Of a DNA stretch of 64,000 nucleotides, positions 26,434-34,581 are shown piece by piece. The stretch comes from Sulfurospirillum multivorans DSM 12446. Its GTDB lineage: Bacteria > Campylobacterota > Campylobacteria > Campylobacterales > Sulfurospirillaceae. A program made the translations under genes and the position numbers. Location: NCBI RefSeq assembly GCF_000568815.1, contig NZ_CP007201.1, positions 1,302,001 to 1,366,000 on the forward strand. Direction: 5' to 3'. The notes below the pieces were generated by a model that saw only the letters and a list, made by a program, of their open reading frames with translations, was not told where the DNA came from and did no database searches. Positions within the stretch are counted from its first letter, which is position 1. Every line of letters starts with the position of its first letter.

Positions 26434-26697
26434 CTAAGAGAGTTTTGATTTAAGCTCCTCGATGTCGCTTTTGGTAGCAAGCCCTAACTCACCCACCACC
26501 TCTTTGATCATCTCTTTGATTTTCGCTTTAACGCGCTCATCTTCATCTTTGCCTCTTTGGCTAATAGACTCGATGAAACTCTTCGCATCGCTCGTGCTGA
26601 TTTTGCCTTTTTCTTCAAGCACCTTGAGCTCTTCTTCGATCTTTTCTTTCAGTACAACCATTCCGCCTAAGCTTACATGTAAAAATTCTTTTAACAT
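26434..26697 (-). CDS. Phasin-like small coiled-coil protein
   Basis: An 87-residue helical protein. The start is the ATG at 26697, placed by AAAGGAGTATCTT just upstream; a longer frame without a ribosome site exists. Sequence FLHVSLGGMVVLKEKIEEELKVLEEKGKIS followed by a charged coiled coil resembles the PhaF-type polyhydroxyalkanoate regulator/phasin family. In many bacteria this small protein precedes a UbiB/ABC1 gene, as it does here. Function beyond family resemblance is not known. A palindrome copy at 26673 encodes LHV. Confidence 0.8.
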   Translation of the reverse strand: MLKEFLHVSLGGMVVLKEKIEEELKVLEEKGKISTSDAKSFIESISQRGKDEDERVKAKIKEMIKEVVGELGLATKSDIEELKSKLS

Positions 26698-26759
26698 AAG
26701 ATACTCCTTTTGTTTTGAGTATAGTCTAACACGATTTGAGTAATGCTTAGTAAACACAT

Positions 26760-28118
26760 TTAATGGGTGCGCGAAAACTCACTTAAAAACCGTTTTCGCG
26801 CACTTTCATGCCCAATGAGAGGCTTTGGATAGCCTGTGATGTCATGGCTCATCAAGTACGTCTCTTTGTGCAGACACGAAGCTGGAATATCGTGAAGTTG
26901 TGGCAAAAAGCGCTTGATGTAGTCAGCTTCTCGATCAAACTTTAACGACTGAGCATAAGGATTAAAGATACGAAAATAGGGCTGTGGATCGATGCCAGTG
27001 CCTGCGCACCATTGCCAAGAAAGGATGTTTGCCGACGCGTCATAATCCAAAAGATATTTCGCAAAAAATGCCTCTCCTTTTTGCCATGGCAACATTAAAT
27101 GCTTCGTAAAAAATGACCCCACCACCATGCGAGCACGGTTGTGCATCAACCCTGTTGTCAGCAGTTCAGTAACCGCCGCATCGATGAGTGGATAGCCCGT
27201 TTGCGCCGATATAAATCGTGTATAGGCATCTTCATCATTGGAAATGGGAGGAGCGTATTTGTAATTTTCCCATGCGAGTTTGGGGAAATGAAAGAGCAAA
27301 TAAGCATAAAATTCACGAAAAATTAGCTGTCTAAAAAAGGGCTCTGTTGCGTGTCCTTGTTGTTTGAGATACACTAAAAAGCGTACGACTTCACGAATCG
27401 AAATCGTTCCAAACCGCAGATGAACGCTCAAATGTGACGTAGCATCTTCGTCTAAAAAATCACGTTTTTCTGCATACGCATCCACTTTACATGTAAAGAT
27501 TTCGAGCGCCTTTTCGGGACTTAAAATGTTTACATGTAAAGACGCAAACCCTATGCTTTCTAGCTTTACATGTAAAGCTGTTTTTACGCCATCTTGAATG
27601 CACCAAAGCGCGTTGCAGTCAAAGTTTACAAGGCTTTGTTCGGCTTTATTGTATTCTAATGCGTAAAATTTTGTGTAAAGCGCTTGACAAGCACGATAAT
27701 AGGGGGTGAAAACAAGGTAAGGTGAGCCGTCTTTTTTAAGGACTTCGTTTGGCTCAAAAAGGTAGCAATCATTAAGAGAGTGAAAGCTTAGCATCTCAGC
27801 GATTTTAGCATCACGCTCTTTGGCATAGCTGTCATAATCCACACTGGCATAAACCTCACTAACCCCTAATGTTTTGAGGCAGGTAAAAACTTCCAAAGGC
27901 GTTCCGTAAAAGAGCGCAAGGTCAAGCCCCAGTGCTTTAAGATCGGTTTTGAGTTTAAGCACCTGCTCAAAAATAAAAGAGACTCTTTTGTCATTCTTCT
28001 CAAGAGCATTTAAAATGTTCGTATCGAAAATAAAAATGGGTAAAACCTCACCCTCTATCGCTAAAAGCATCGAGTCATGAACACGCAGATCGCGTCTAAA
28101 CCAGAGGACTTTTTTCAT
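26760..28118 (-). CDS. phrB: Deoxyribodipyrimidine photo-lyase
   Basis: Light-dependent repair of cyclobutane pyrimidine dimers. It has 452 residues with the N-terminal antenna domain (LWFRRDLRVHDSMLLAI) and the C-terminal FAD domain (FFRQLIFREFYAYLL, LMHNRARMVVGSFFTKHLMLPWQKGEAFFAKYLLDYDASANILSWQW). It lies 2 bases downstream of the DUF523/DUF1722 gene, a pairing also known from the E. coli ybgA-phr operon. Three palindrome copies (27487, 27530, 27566) fall in its poorly conserved interdomain linker. Confidence 0.96.
   Translation of the reverse strand: MKKVLWFRRDLRVHDSMLLAIEGEVLPIFIFDTNILNALEKNDKRVSFIFEQVLKLKTDLKALGLDLALFYGTPLEVFTCLKTLGVSEVYASVDYDSYAKERDAKIAEMLSFHSLNDCYLFEPNEVLKKDGSPYLVFTPYYRACQALYTKFYALEYNKAEQSLVNFDCNALWCIQDGVKTALHVKLESIGFASLHVNILSPEKALEIFTCKVDAYAEKRDFLDEDATSHLSVHLRFGTISIREVVRFLVYLKQQGHATEPFFRQLIFREFYAYLLFHFPKLAWENYKYAPPISNDEDAYTRFISAQTGYPLIDAAVTELLTTGLMHNRARMVVGSFFTKHLMLPWQKGEAFFAKYLLDYDASANILSWQWCAGTGIDPQPYFRIFNPYAQSLKFDREADYIKRFLPQLHDIPASCLHKETYLMSHDITGYPKPLIGHESARKRFLSEFSRTH
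27487..27575. repeat. Cluster of the iterated palindrome TTACATGTAA (family entry)
   Basis: Three copies within 90 bp. Hand-located core starts for the whole window: 1202, 1215, 1924, 2574, 8880, 10505, 10735, 11200, 12989, 14748, 16697, 21334, 21381, 22051, 23383, 26673, 27487, 27530, 27566, 28674, 31499, 31521, 32849, 34678, 37104, 42572, 42789, 44475, 48857, 51324, 51516, 53335, 56970, 58414, 60303, 61275, 61968, 63601, 63751, 63985. The extended form is CTTTACATGTAAAG. Roughly 12 of the 40 are intergenic; the rest encode LHV, TCK/TCN or a terminal YM-stop. Longest copy-free stretches are 2.6-8.9, 16.7-21.3 and 37.1-42.6 kb. Confidence 0.95.
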
Positions 28119-28120
28119 GC

Positions 28121-29068
28121 TTATGTGCCTTCTTGTATCATAGAACGAAGTGAGAGGTCTTTAGGGTAGGGGTTCAAAAACTTCTGTCCCAAAAGGTAGG
28201 TTGTGTTGTACTTTTTAGCCAAAAACTCGATGGTGCTCATCACCGCAATAAGCGGAATGATCTCATCGCGAAACTCTTCGATTTGCATGTGTAATTCTGC
28301 TTTTTCACTGCTGGTCAGCTCTTTTTTGAAAAAGCCAACCATGTGTTGAAGCACATTCACCGTTTTACCAATCGAGTCTTTGTACGCAATCGTTTTTTTA
28401 AACAGCGCAAGGTACATTTGTGTAATCTCTTGCAAACTATTTTTTTCATGATTGGCAACGATTTTGCCCAAAAGGCGGTAGTTTCCTTCGTGTTTGCTTT
28501 GCAGTAAAAACTTATACGCTGTATGAAAACTCACAAGCTCTTGCATCGTTTGGATGTTCTTTTGAAGTTGCACGGCATCTTCGTAAGCAAAGAGCTGCAT
28601 CACAAAGTTTTCTCTCAGCCAAGGGTCAATCAAACGCGCCTCTTCCTCAATGGGGAAATCCACAAAGTGTTCTTTACATGTAAGCGCAAAAAGCCCATCT
28701 TTTTTCCCTTCACTCATCGCACCGTTGTAATACTTGGTACTCCCAAGCCCACAACTCGGTGACTTTGACTTTAAGATGATGCCGCAAATCTCTTCGTTTT
28801 GAATCTTATGCAGTTCATGCTCCACCGCCTCATTCATCGCCTCTGTGACATCGTTTTTGGAAAAGACGGTGATGACCTTTTTGCGCTCATTTTCAAGCAC
28901 AATCCGTATGGTCTCACGCGGCGTTCCAAACGCCAAATGCTCAGGACAAAAAGGCACAAACGAAGCGTATTTGCCAAGCTTGTCGGTGATAAAACGATCG
29001 CGTTGACCTGTTTTATCATAACGAATAGGCTCACCGAGTAAACAGGCAGAAACGGCGATTTTGAGCAT
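28121..29068 (-). CDS. DUF523-DUF1722 two-domain protein (YbgA-like)
   Basis: A 315-residue protein with an N-terminal DUF523 domain (about 1-150: ISACLLGE-type start VSACLLGEPIRYDKTGQ, PFCPEHLAFGTPRE, SPSCGLGSTKYYNG with conserved Cys) and a C-terminal DUF1722 domain (about 190-305). Both domains recur together next to photolyase genes; the function is unknown. The Cys pattern suggests a metal or iron-sulfur site. It is probably cotranscribed with the downstream photolyase. Confidence 0.88.
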   Translation of the reverse strand: MLKIAVSACLLGEPIRYDKTGQRDRFITDKLGKYASFVPFCPEHLAFGTPRETIRIVLENERKKVITVFSKNDVTEAMNEAVEHELHKIQNEEICGIILKSKSPSCGLGSTKYYNGAMSEGKKDGLFALTCKEHFVDFPIEEEARLIDPWLRENFVMQLFAYEDAVQLQKNIQTMQELVSFHTAYKFLLQSKHEGNYRLLGKIVANHEKNSLQEITQMYLALFKKTIAYKDSIGKTVNVLQHMVGFFKKELTSSEKAELHMQIEEFRDEIIPLIAVMSTIEFLAKKYNTTYLLGQKFLNPYPKDLSLRSMIQEGT

Positions 29069-29198
29069 GAAAGTCCTTTGAAAAGCTTCTGTCTATTATA
29101 GCTTGTACTTTTGATAAAAGGCTTATTGGGAATGTGTTAAACTATGCGAATTTATCCAATGTAGGATTTTAATTGAGTGAGAAAGAGATCATGAAAAT

Positions 29199-29777
29199 AT
29201 GAGTTTGCATAATAAATGGGAAAATCTACTTGACAAAATTAATAAATCTAAAGAGAATATATGTATTGTTCCTGAAAATAGCGAATTATTACGATTACTA
29301 ATTGCGGGGGAAGACCATCGATTTAAATTTCATAGTGGAGTAGATGTTATTGCATTATTGAGAGCTTCTTGGAAAACACTAATCTTAAATAAAAGAGAAG
29401 GTGGTTCAACTATCGCTATGCAACTTGTTCGAGTAGTAACTGGTAAGTATGATAAAACATTGCATCGAAAATTGGAAGAAATATTTTTAGCATATAAACT
29501 GACTAAACATATTTCCAAACAAGAAATTTTGTCTTTATACTTATCTATTGCATATTTTGGATGGAATATGCATGGACTTAAGCAAGCATGTAAATCATTG
29601 AAATTAAATTTAAATAATTTAACATTGGAAGAATCTGCTGGTTTAATTGCTCGTTTAAAGTATCCTGAACCAAAAAATATTTCCAAAAATAGAAATATTC
29701 AAATTGAACATAGAGCTAAATATATATTAAAACGATACGATACACTTAATATCAAGGATAGATATGATTCCATTTAA
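29199..29777 (+). CDS. Small cytosolic GT51-type transglycosylase domain protein
   Basis: A 192-residue protein with the core of a peptidoglycan glycosyltransferase (GT51) domain: AGEDHRFKFHSGVD near residue 31 (catalytic Glu and motif 1), EGGSTIAMQLVR near residue 67 (motif 2), and KLEEIFLAYKLTKHISKQEILSLYLS near residue 88 (the KxxE and EIL motifs). Unlike normal monofunctional transglycosylases (about 230-250 residues) it has no membrane anchor or signal peptide, so it should be cytosolic. The gene is much more AT-rich than its neighbours and overlaps the next gene by 14 bases. The role is unknown; acting on lipid-linked peptidoglycan precursors is only a guess from the fold. Confidence 0.8.
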   Translation: MSLHNKWENLLDKINKSKENICIVPENSELLRLLIAGEDHRFKFHSGVDVIALLRASWKTLILNKREGGSTIAMQLVRVVTGKYDKTLHRKLEEIFLAYKLTKHISKQEILSLYLSIAYFGWNMHGLKQACKSLKLNLNNLTLEESAGLIARLKYPEPKNISKNRNIQIEHRAKYILKRYDTLNIKDRYDSI

Positions 29778-30423
29778 AGTACCATCGATATTTCAAGATT
29801 TTTCTGAACAATATCCAGAAGCACATAAGATTCAAGCTATTGTAAAAAATGGAGGCAATACGGCGAGAAATTCAATAGCTAGATTATGGCTTTCAGAAGG
29901 TATTCCATATGCATTTAAAGAATCCCCTATATTATATGATGAAATTCGTTCATGGCTTTCTGTAAAATTAGATGTTGATCCAAAAGAAATAAGCATGACA
30001 GGAAGTGGTCGTATTGGGCAATCTCTCGCACCTTCAAAACTTGGAACAAATTTTAATGAAAAGTCAGATTTAGATCTTTTTATTATTTCGGAAAATTTAC
30101 TTGAAAGATTGAGACAAGATTTTAATGCTTGGTCTTTTAATTTTGAATCTGCTCGTATTCAACCAAGAAATGAAAGAGAAGAAGGATTTTGGAAAGATAA
30201 TTTATTAAGAGGACACTCTTATTTTTCTAAAGGATTTTTTGATGCAAAATTAATCCCAAATCATAAAGATTATCCATGTGCTTCAACTATAGCAAATACG
30301 ATGTGGATGTTAAAAGCTAAGTTAGATGTAACTCCAAATGCACCAAAAGTTTCAGAGGCTAGTGTTCGTTGTTATAAAACATGGGCAGATTTTGTGAGAC
30401 AAGTATCACTCAATCTTGCATAA
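29764..30423 (+). CDS. Nucleotidyltransferase-like protein, partner of the GT51 gene
   Basis: A 219-residue protein with a polymerase-beta-type nucleotidyltransferase signature: TGSGRIGQSLAP near residue 80 and SDLDLFII near residue 103, giving the G-S and D-x-D pattern, with about 20 residues between them. That spacing is longer than in minimal nucleotidyltransferases. The N-terminal IARLWLSEGIPYAFKESP and C-terminal helices are not familiar to me. It overlaps the transglycosylase gene, so the two are probably made together. AT-rich codon use marks both as acquired. It could be a toxin, a signal-nucleotide synthase or a modifying enzyme; the sequence does not decide. Confidence 0.7.
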   Translation: MIPFKVPSIFQDFSEQYPEAHKIQAIVKNGGNTARNSIARLWLSEGIPYAFKESPILYDEIRSWLSVKLDVDPKEISMTGSGRIGQSLAPSKLGTNFNEKSDLDLFIISENLLERLRQDFNAWSFNFESARIQPRNEREEGFWKDNLLRGHSYFSKGFFDAKLIPNHKDYPCASTIANTMWMLKAKLDVTPNAPKVSEASVRCYKTWADFVRQVSLNLA

Positions 30424-30454
30424 ATTAATAGAGAAAAATAGGGCAGGCAATAAA

Positions 30455-31483
30455 ATGACCAACACCACACCAACCTCCAATATCCTTATTTACCAAAGCG
30501 AAGATGGCAAAACAAAGATAGAAACAAGGCTTGAAAATGAGACGGTTTGGCTCAACATTGAGCAAATGGCGGAGCTATTTCAAAGAGATAGAACAGTTAT
30601 ATCCAAACACATCAAAAATATTTTTCAAGAGGGAGAACTTGATGAGACAGTGGTATGTGCACATTGTGCACATACCACTAAGCATGGTGCGATAGAAAAC
30701 AAAACACAGATTTCTTATACAAAATATTTTAATCTTGATGTCATTATCTCCGTAGGCTATCGTGTGAAGTCGTTGCAAGGTACGAAGTTTCGCCAATGGG
30801 CAACGGCGAGGCTCAAAGAGTACATCGTCAAAGGCTTTACGATGAATGATGAGCTCCTCAAGCTTGCAGGTGGTGGAAACTACTTTGAAGAGCTTTTAGC
30901 GCGCATCCGCGATATACGAAGCAGTGAGAAGATTTTTTGGCGCAAGGTGCTTGATATTTATGCTACGAGCATAGACTATGACCCAAAAGCTGAGCAAAGC
31001 ATCCTCTTTTTTCAAACGGTACAAAATAAAATGCACTGGGCAGTTCACGGCAATACGGCGGCTGAACTTGTCTATGAAAGGGCAGATAGCACCAAGCCAC
31101 ATATGGGGCTTACTCATTTCAAAGGCACACATCCAACAAGGCAAGAAATCAGTGTCGCCAAGAATTATCTTAACGAAGATGAACTCAACCTTTTAAACCG
31201 TATGGTAACGGCTTACATCGAACTTGCCGAAATCCAAGCGATGGGTAAAAGCCCCATGTACATGAGCGATTGGATAGAAAGGTTAAATGATTTTTTGAAA
31301 ATGACAGGTAAAGATATACTTAAGAATGCAGGAAAAATCAGTCACGACAAAGCCATTCAAAAAGCATGCGATGAATATGAAAAATATAAAGAAAAAACCA
31401 ACAATGAACTTTCACGCGTTGAAAAAGACTTTATAGAATATATTGATACGACGGTGAAGATGCTTAAAAAAGCCAAGTCATAA
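30455..31483 (+). CDS. RhuM-family protein
   Basis: A 342-residue protein of the RhuM family (named from a Salmonella pathogenicity island gene; function unknown). The N-terminal helix-turn-helix-like part (VWLNIEQMAELFQRDRTVISKHIKNIF) is followed by FNLDVIISVGYRVKSLQGTKFRQWAT and a C-terminal domain with HWAVHGNTAAELVYERA. I place the start at ATG 30455 (AGG eight bases upstream), not an upstream TTG. Such genes are common in accessory islands and near defence systems. It has normal base composition, so it may be a separate acquisition from the AT-rich pair before it. Confidence 0.88.
   Translation: MTNTTPTSNILIYQSEDGKTKIETRLENETVWLNIEQMAELFQRDRTVISKHIKNIFQEGELDETVVCAHCAHTTKHGAIENKTQISYTKYFNLDVIISVGYRVKSLQGTKFRQWATARLKEYIVKGFTMNDELLKLAGGGNYFEELLARIRDIRSSEKIFWRKVLDIYATSIDYDPKAEQSILFFQTVQNKMHWAVHGNTAAELVYERADSTKPHMGLTHFKGTHPTRQEISVAKNYLNEDELNLLNRMVTAYIELAEIQAMGKSPMYMSDWIERLNDFLKMTGKDILKNAGKISHDKAIQKACDEYEKYKEKTNNELSRVEKDFIEYIDTTVKMLKKAKS
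30649..30679. repeat. 31-bp palindrome inside the RhuM gene
   Basis: AGTGGTATGTGCACA, one central T, TGTGCACATACCACT: perfect 15-bp arms. It lies within the RhuM coding sequence and encodes the linker VVCAHCAHTT between the HTH-like part and the conserved NLDVIISVGYRV block. Confidence 0.85.
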
Positions 31484-31495
31484 TGCACTAAAAAC

Positions 31496-31532
31496 GTTTT
31501 ACATGTAAAGCCAAAGGACTTTACATGTAAAC
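31496..31532. terminator. Paired palindromes forming a hairpin between convergent genes
   Basis: Two iterated-palindrome copies (cores 31499-31508 and 31521-31530) are separated by 12 bases. Together they can fold into a stem of about 14 bp between the RhuM and phenylacetate-CoA ligase genes. A bidirectional terminator role is plausible. Confidence 0.5.
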
Positions 31533-31534
31533 GA

Positions 31535-32833
31535 TTATTTCGCTCGTTTATCCACCACGCGTGTAGCTTTTCCCTCGCTTCTTTGAAGCGATTTGGGTGC
31601 GACGAGTTTGACTTCGACGTTGATGTAGAGATTGTTTAAAAGGGCGTGTTGAAGCTCTTTTTTGAGGTTCCCGAGGTAGCTCACATCATCGCTGATTAAG
31701 TGCTCGTCGAGTTCTACATCGATCTCGAGTTTATCGAGGTAGCCTTTTTTATCGGCGATGATTTGGTAGTTGAGCGTGATGCCTTCTTGTTTGGAGAGGA
31801 CGTGTTCGATTTGCGATGGGAAGACGTTGACGCCGTTGATGAGAAGCATATCGTCACTGCGTCCTACGATGCTCTCGATTCTGCCGATGGTTCTGCCACA
31901 ACGACACGGAATGCGTGTTAAGGACGTAATGTCGCCCGTTCGGTAGCGAATGATCGGCAAGCCTTGTTTGGTCAGCGTTGTGATGACCAGCTCACCGCGT
32001 GTGCCCTCAGGCAAGACTTCGCCCGTTTTGGGGTCGATGATTTCAGGGTAGAAGTGATCTTCGTGAATGTGCAGTAGGTTTGAGTGCTTGCAGTTACACG
32101 CGACACCCGGTCCGATGATCTCAGATAGACCGTAAATCTCGTGGTAATCAATGCCCCAAATATGGGCGATCTCATTTTTAAGCCCTTCACTGGTTGGCTC
32201 CGCTCCGAAAAATCCTACTCTAAGTTTGAAATCTTTTTGGATGTCATAACCCTCAGCCTTTGCCACTTCTGCCATGTGTAAAGCAAACGAAGGTGTGGCA
32301 GTCAGAACCGTTGCGCCAAAGTCTTTTAGAAGTAAAAGTTGACGAGAGGTAAAGCCTGTGGAGCTTGGAATGACGGCGATTTTCATGCGTTCTGCGGCGT
32401 TATGAAAGCCAAGACCGCCTGTGAAAAGTCCGTATCCGTGGGAGTTTTGCATGATGTCTTGGCACGTGACACCACCCATCGTAAAAGCGCGTCCCATCAC
32501 TTCCGCCCAGATGTCCATATCGTGCTCTGTGTAGCCTACAACGGTGGGTTTGCCTGTGGTTCCACTGGAGCTGTGAATACGCACGATTTGATCCATATCG
32601 ACCGAGAACATGCCAAAAGGGTAGTTGTCGCGTAGGTCGTGTTTTTTGGTAAAAGGAAGTTTGGCGATGTCATCAAGGGTTTTAATGTCTTGCGGCAAAA
32701 CGCCATGTTCATCAAACTTTTTTTTGTAAAACGGCACGAGATGATAGACGCGAAGCAAGGTCTCTTTGAGGTGTTTGAGCTGCCACGCTTGAAGTTCGTC
32801 TTTACACAAACTTTCGTTTTTACTGAATGTCAT
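31535..32833 (-). CDS. paaK: Phenylacetate-CoA ligase (copy 1)
   Basis: Adenylate-forming ligase of 432 residues that activates an aryl acetate with CoA. The P-loop-like [15 protein letters not shown] near residue 90, [15 protein letters not shown] near residue 235 and [24 protein letters not shown] near residue 300 are diagnostic of PaaK. It is the last gene of an operon with iorA, iorB, a second ligase and an ACT protein. In that context it probably works on the acyl-CoA products of aromatic 2-oxo-acid oxidation, possibly in the ATP-forming direction; this direction is inference. Confidence 0.92.
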   Translation of the reverse strand: MTFSKNESLCKDELQAWQLKHLKETLLRVYHLVPFYKKKFDEHGVLPQDIKTLDDIAKLPFTKKHDLRDNYPFGMFSVDMDQIVRIHSSSGTTGKPTVVGYTEHDMDIWAEVMGRAFTMGGVTCQDIMQNSHGYGLFTGGLGFHNAAERMKIAVIPSSTGFTSRQLLLLKDFGATVLTATPSFALHMAEVAKAEGYDIQKDFKLRVGFFGAEPTSEGLKNEIAHIWGIDYHEIYGLSEIIGPGVACNCKHSNLLHIHEDHFYPEIIDPKTGEVLPEGTRGELVITTLTKQGLPIIRYRTGDITSLTRIPCRCGRTIGRIESIVGRSDDMLLINGVNVFPSQIEHVLSKQEGITLNYQIIADKKGYLDKLEIDVELDEHLISDDVSYLGNLKKELQHALLNNLYINVEVKLVAPKSLQRSEGKATRVVDKRAK

Positions 32834-32848
32834 TGCACTGTCTCACTT

Positions 32849-33283
32849 TTACATGTAAAAATGTTTGGCTTGAACAATCTCAATATTTTGAGCTTGAAGT
32901 GCGGCAATCGCGTCGTCAAATCGCTCTTTATCGACACTGAAAATAAAAATGCCTGTGCTTGCTTCGTAAAAACTGTAGGTATAGAGAATGTTAATGCCTG
33001 CACGTGAAAGCGCGCTGACGGCTTTGTCAAAACTTCCCACGACATCTTCGATTTTTACACCAAAGACGTCGGTGAAACGCACGCTAAAGCCTTCATCTTC
33101 AAGTACGGCTTTGGCTTTTTCAGGATTGTCCACGATGGTGCGAACCAAACCAAAATCGGTCGAATCCGCGAGTAAAATCGACTTGATCGAGATGCCATTT
33201 TTGGAAAGCACGTTGGTCAGCACCGAGAGTTCGCCTGCCTTATTTTCTAGAAAAATCGTTAATTGTTTAATGTTGCATTTCAT
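32849..33283 (-). CDS. ACT-domain protein
   Basis: A 144-residue protein made of two ACT domains (ISIKSILLADSTDFGLVRTIV and a second copy GINILYTYSFYEASTGIFIFSV), the fold that binds amino acids. Sitting between two aryl-CoA ligase genes in an indolepyruvate oxidoreductase operon, it likely senses an aromatic amino acid. The C-terminus KHFYM-stop is written by a palindrome copy (32849-32858) that supplies TAC ATG TAA. Confidence 0.88.
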   Translation of the reverse strand: MKCNIKQLTIFLENKAGELSVLTNVLSKNGISIKSILLADSTDFGLVRTIVDNPEKAKAVLEDEGFSVRFTDVFGVKIEDVVGSFDKAVSALSRAGINILYTYSFYEASTGIFIFSVDKERFDDAIAALQAQNIEIVQAKHFYM

Positions 33284-34581
33284 TACAGACTCCTTTTGTC
33301 GATGACGCGGACGGCTTTGCCGACACTGCGCTCTATAGTTCGAGGCTCAACGAGTTTGATCTCGGCGTTAATGTAGAGGTTATTGAGCAGTTCATGTTGG
33401 ATTTTCTTTTTCAAGGCTTCGAGTTGTCCGATGCTATCCAGTGGCATATCTTCGGTGACTTCAACCATGATTTCCAGTTTATCGAGGTAGCCTTTTTTAT
33501 CGGCGATGATTTGGTAATTGAGTGTGATGCCTTCGATGTTGGAGAGCACGTGCTCGACTTGCGATGGGAAGACATTGACACCGTTGACGATCAGCATATC
33601 ATCGACACGTCCCATTACGCTTTTCATGCGCACATGCGTTCTGCCGCACTTGCACGGCGTGCGATCCAAAGAGGTGATGTCACCCGTTCGGTAGCGAATG
33701 ATCGGAAAGGCTTGTTTGGTAAGGCTGGTGATAACCAATTCACCTTTTTCGCCGTACGGCAGGACTTCCAAGGTTTTAGGGTCGATGATCTCAGGGTAGA
33801 AATGATCTTCAAAAACGTGCAGGTCTTTGCTTTCAAAACAGTTAGAGGAAACGCCCGGTCCGATGATCTCGGAGAGCCCATAAATCTCGCAGTAGTGAAT
33901 GCCCCAAACGCGTGCAACTTCTTCTTTGAGCCCCAAACTGGTCGGTTCGGCTCCAAAGATGCCGCATTTGAGTTTGAAATCTTTTTGGATGTCGTATCCT
34001 TCTGCCACCGCGGCTTCTGCCATATGCAAAGCGAAGGAGGGTGTAGAGGTCAATACGGTTGCTTCAAAGTCTTTCATCAGCATCAGTTGGCGTGAGGTAA
34101 AACCTCCACTGCTTGGTACAACGGTCGCACCGACGGTTTCAGCGCCGTAGTGAAGCCCAAGACCGCCTGTGAAAAGCCCGTAGCCATACGCATTGTGCGA
34201 GGTGTCTTCACTCGTGACGCCTGCCATTGTAAAGACGCGTGCCATCACTTCATTCCATGTATCCAAATCGGCTTTGGTGTACCCGACAACGGTGGGTTTG
34301 CCCGTCGTTCCGCTACTGCTGTGAATGCGCACGACCGCATCTTTTTTGACCGCGAAAAGCCCAAAAGGGTAGTTGTCTCGGAGGTCTTGTTTTTTGGTGA
34401 ACGGCAATTTTGCAATGTCATCAATGGAGGTAATATCAGCAGGCGTGATGCCAAGTTCTTCAAACTCTTTTTGGTAAAAAGGCACATGCGCATAGACGCG
34501 CGCAACGGTGTCTTGAAGCCTTACGGTTTGAAGTTCGGTCAGTTTATGGCGTGGAAAAGTCTCCTCTTTTGACCAGATCAT
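33283..34581 (-). CDS. paaK: Phenylacetate-CoA ligase (copy 2)
   Basis: A 432-residue PaaK paralogue with [30 protein letters not shown] and [20 protein letters not shown]. The two copies are similar throughout, differing mainly near the N-terminus and around residues 140-160, where the aryl group is likely held. It overlaps iorB at its start (ATGA) and the ACT gene at its end by one base, so all are tightly coupled. Having two ligases suggests two aryl acids, for example phenylacetate and indoleacetate. Confidence 0.92.
   Translation of the reverse strand: MIWSKEETFPRHKLTELQTVRLQDTVARVYAHVPFYQKEFEELGITPADITSIDDIAKLPFTKKQDLRDNYPFGLFAVKKDAVVRIHSSSGTTGKPTVVGYTKADLDTWNEVMARVFTMAGVTSEDTSHNAYGYGLFTGGLGLHYGAETVGATVVPSSGGFTSRQLMLMKDFEATVLTSTPSFALHMAEAAVAEGYDIQKDFKLKCGIFGAEPTSLGLKEEVARVWGIHYCEIYGLSEIIGPGVSSNCFESKDLHVFEDHFYPEIIDPKTLEVLPYGEKGELVITSLTKQAFPIIRYRTGDITSLDRTPCKCGRTHVRMKSVMGRVDDMLIVNGVNVFPSQVEHVLSNIEGITLNYQIIADKKGYLDKLEIMVEVTEDMPLDSIGQLEALKKKIQHELLNNLYINAEIKLVEPRTIERSVGKAVRVIDKRSL

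Noticed and set aside
27487-27575. Closely spaced palindromes as a CRISPR array
   Set aside because: Repeats are only 10-14 bp, spacers are coding sequence of unequal length (33 and 26 bp), and no cas genes are present.
29199-31483. Prophage or integrated plasmid
   Set aside because: Three genes only, no integrase, structural or replication genes, and no flanking direct repeats found by eye.
33394-34095. 233-codon open frame antisense to the second phenylacetate-CoA ligase
   Set aside because: Shadow of a well-conserved gene; composition rich in Phe, Asp and His as expected for reversed codons, with no start support.
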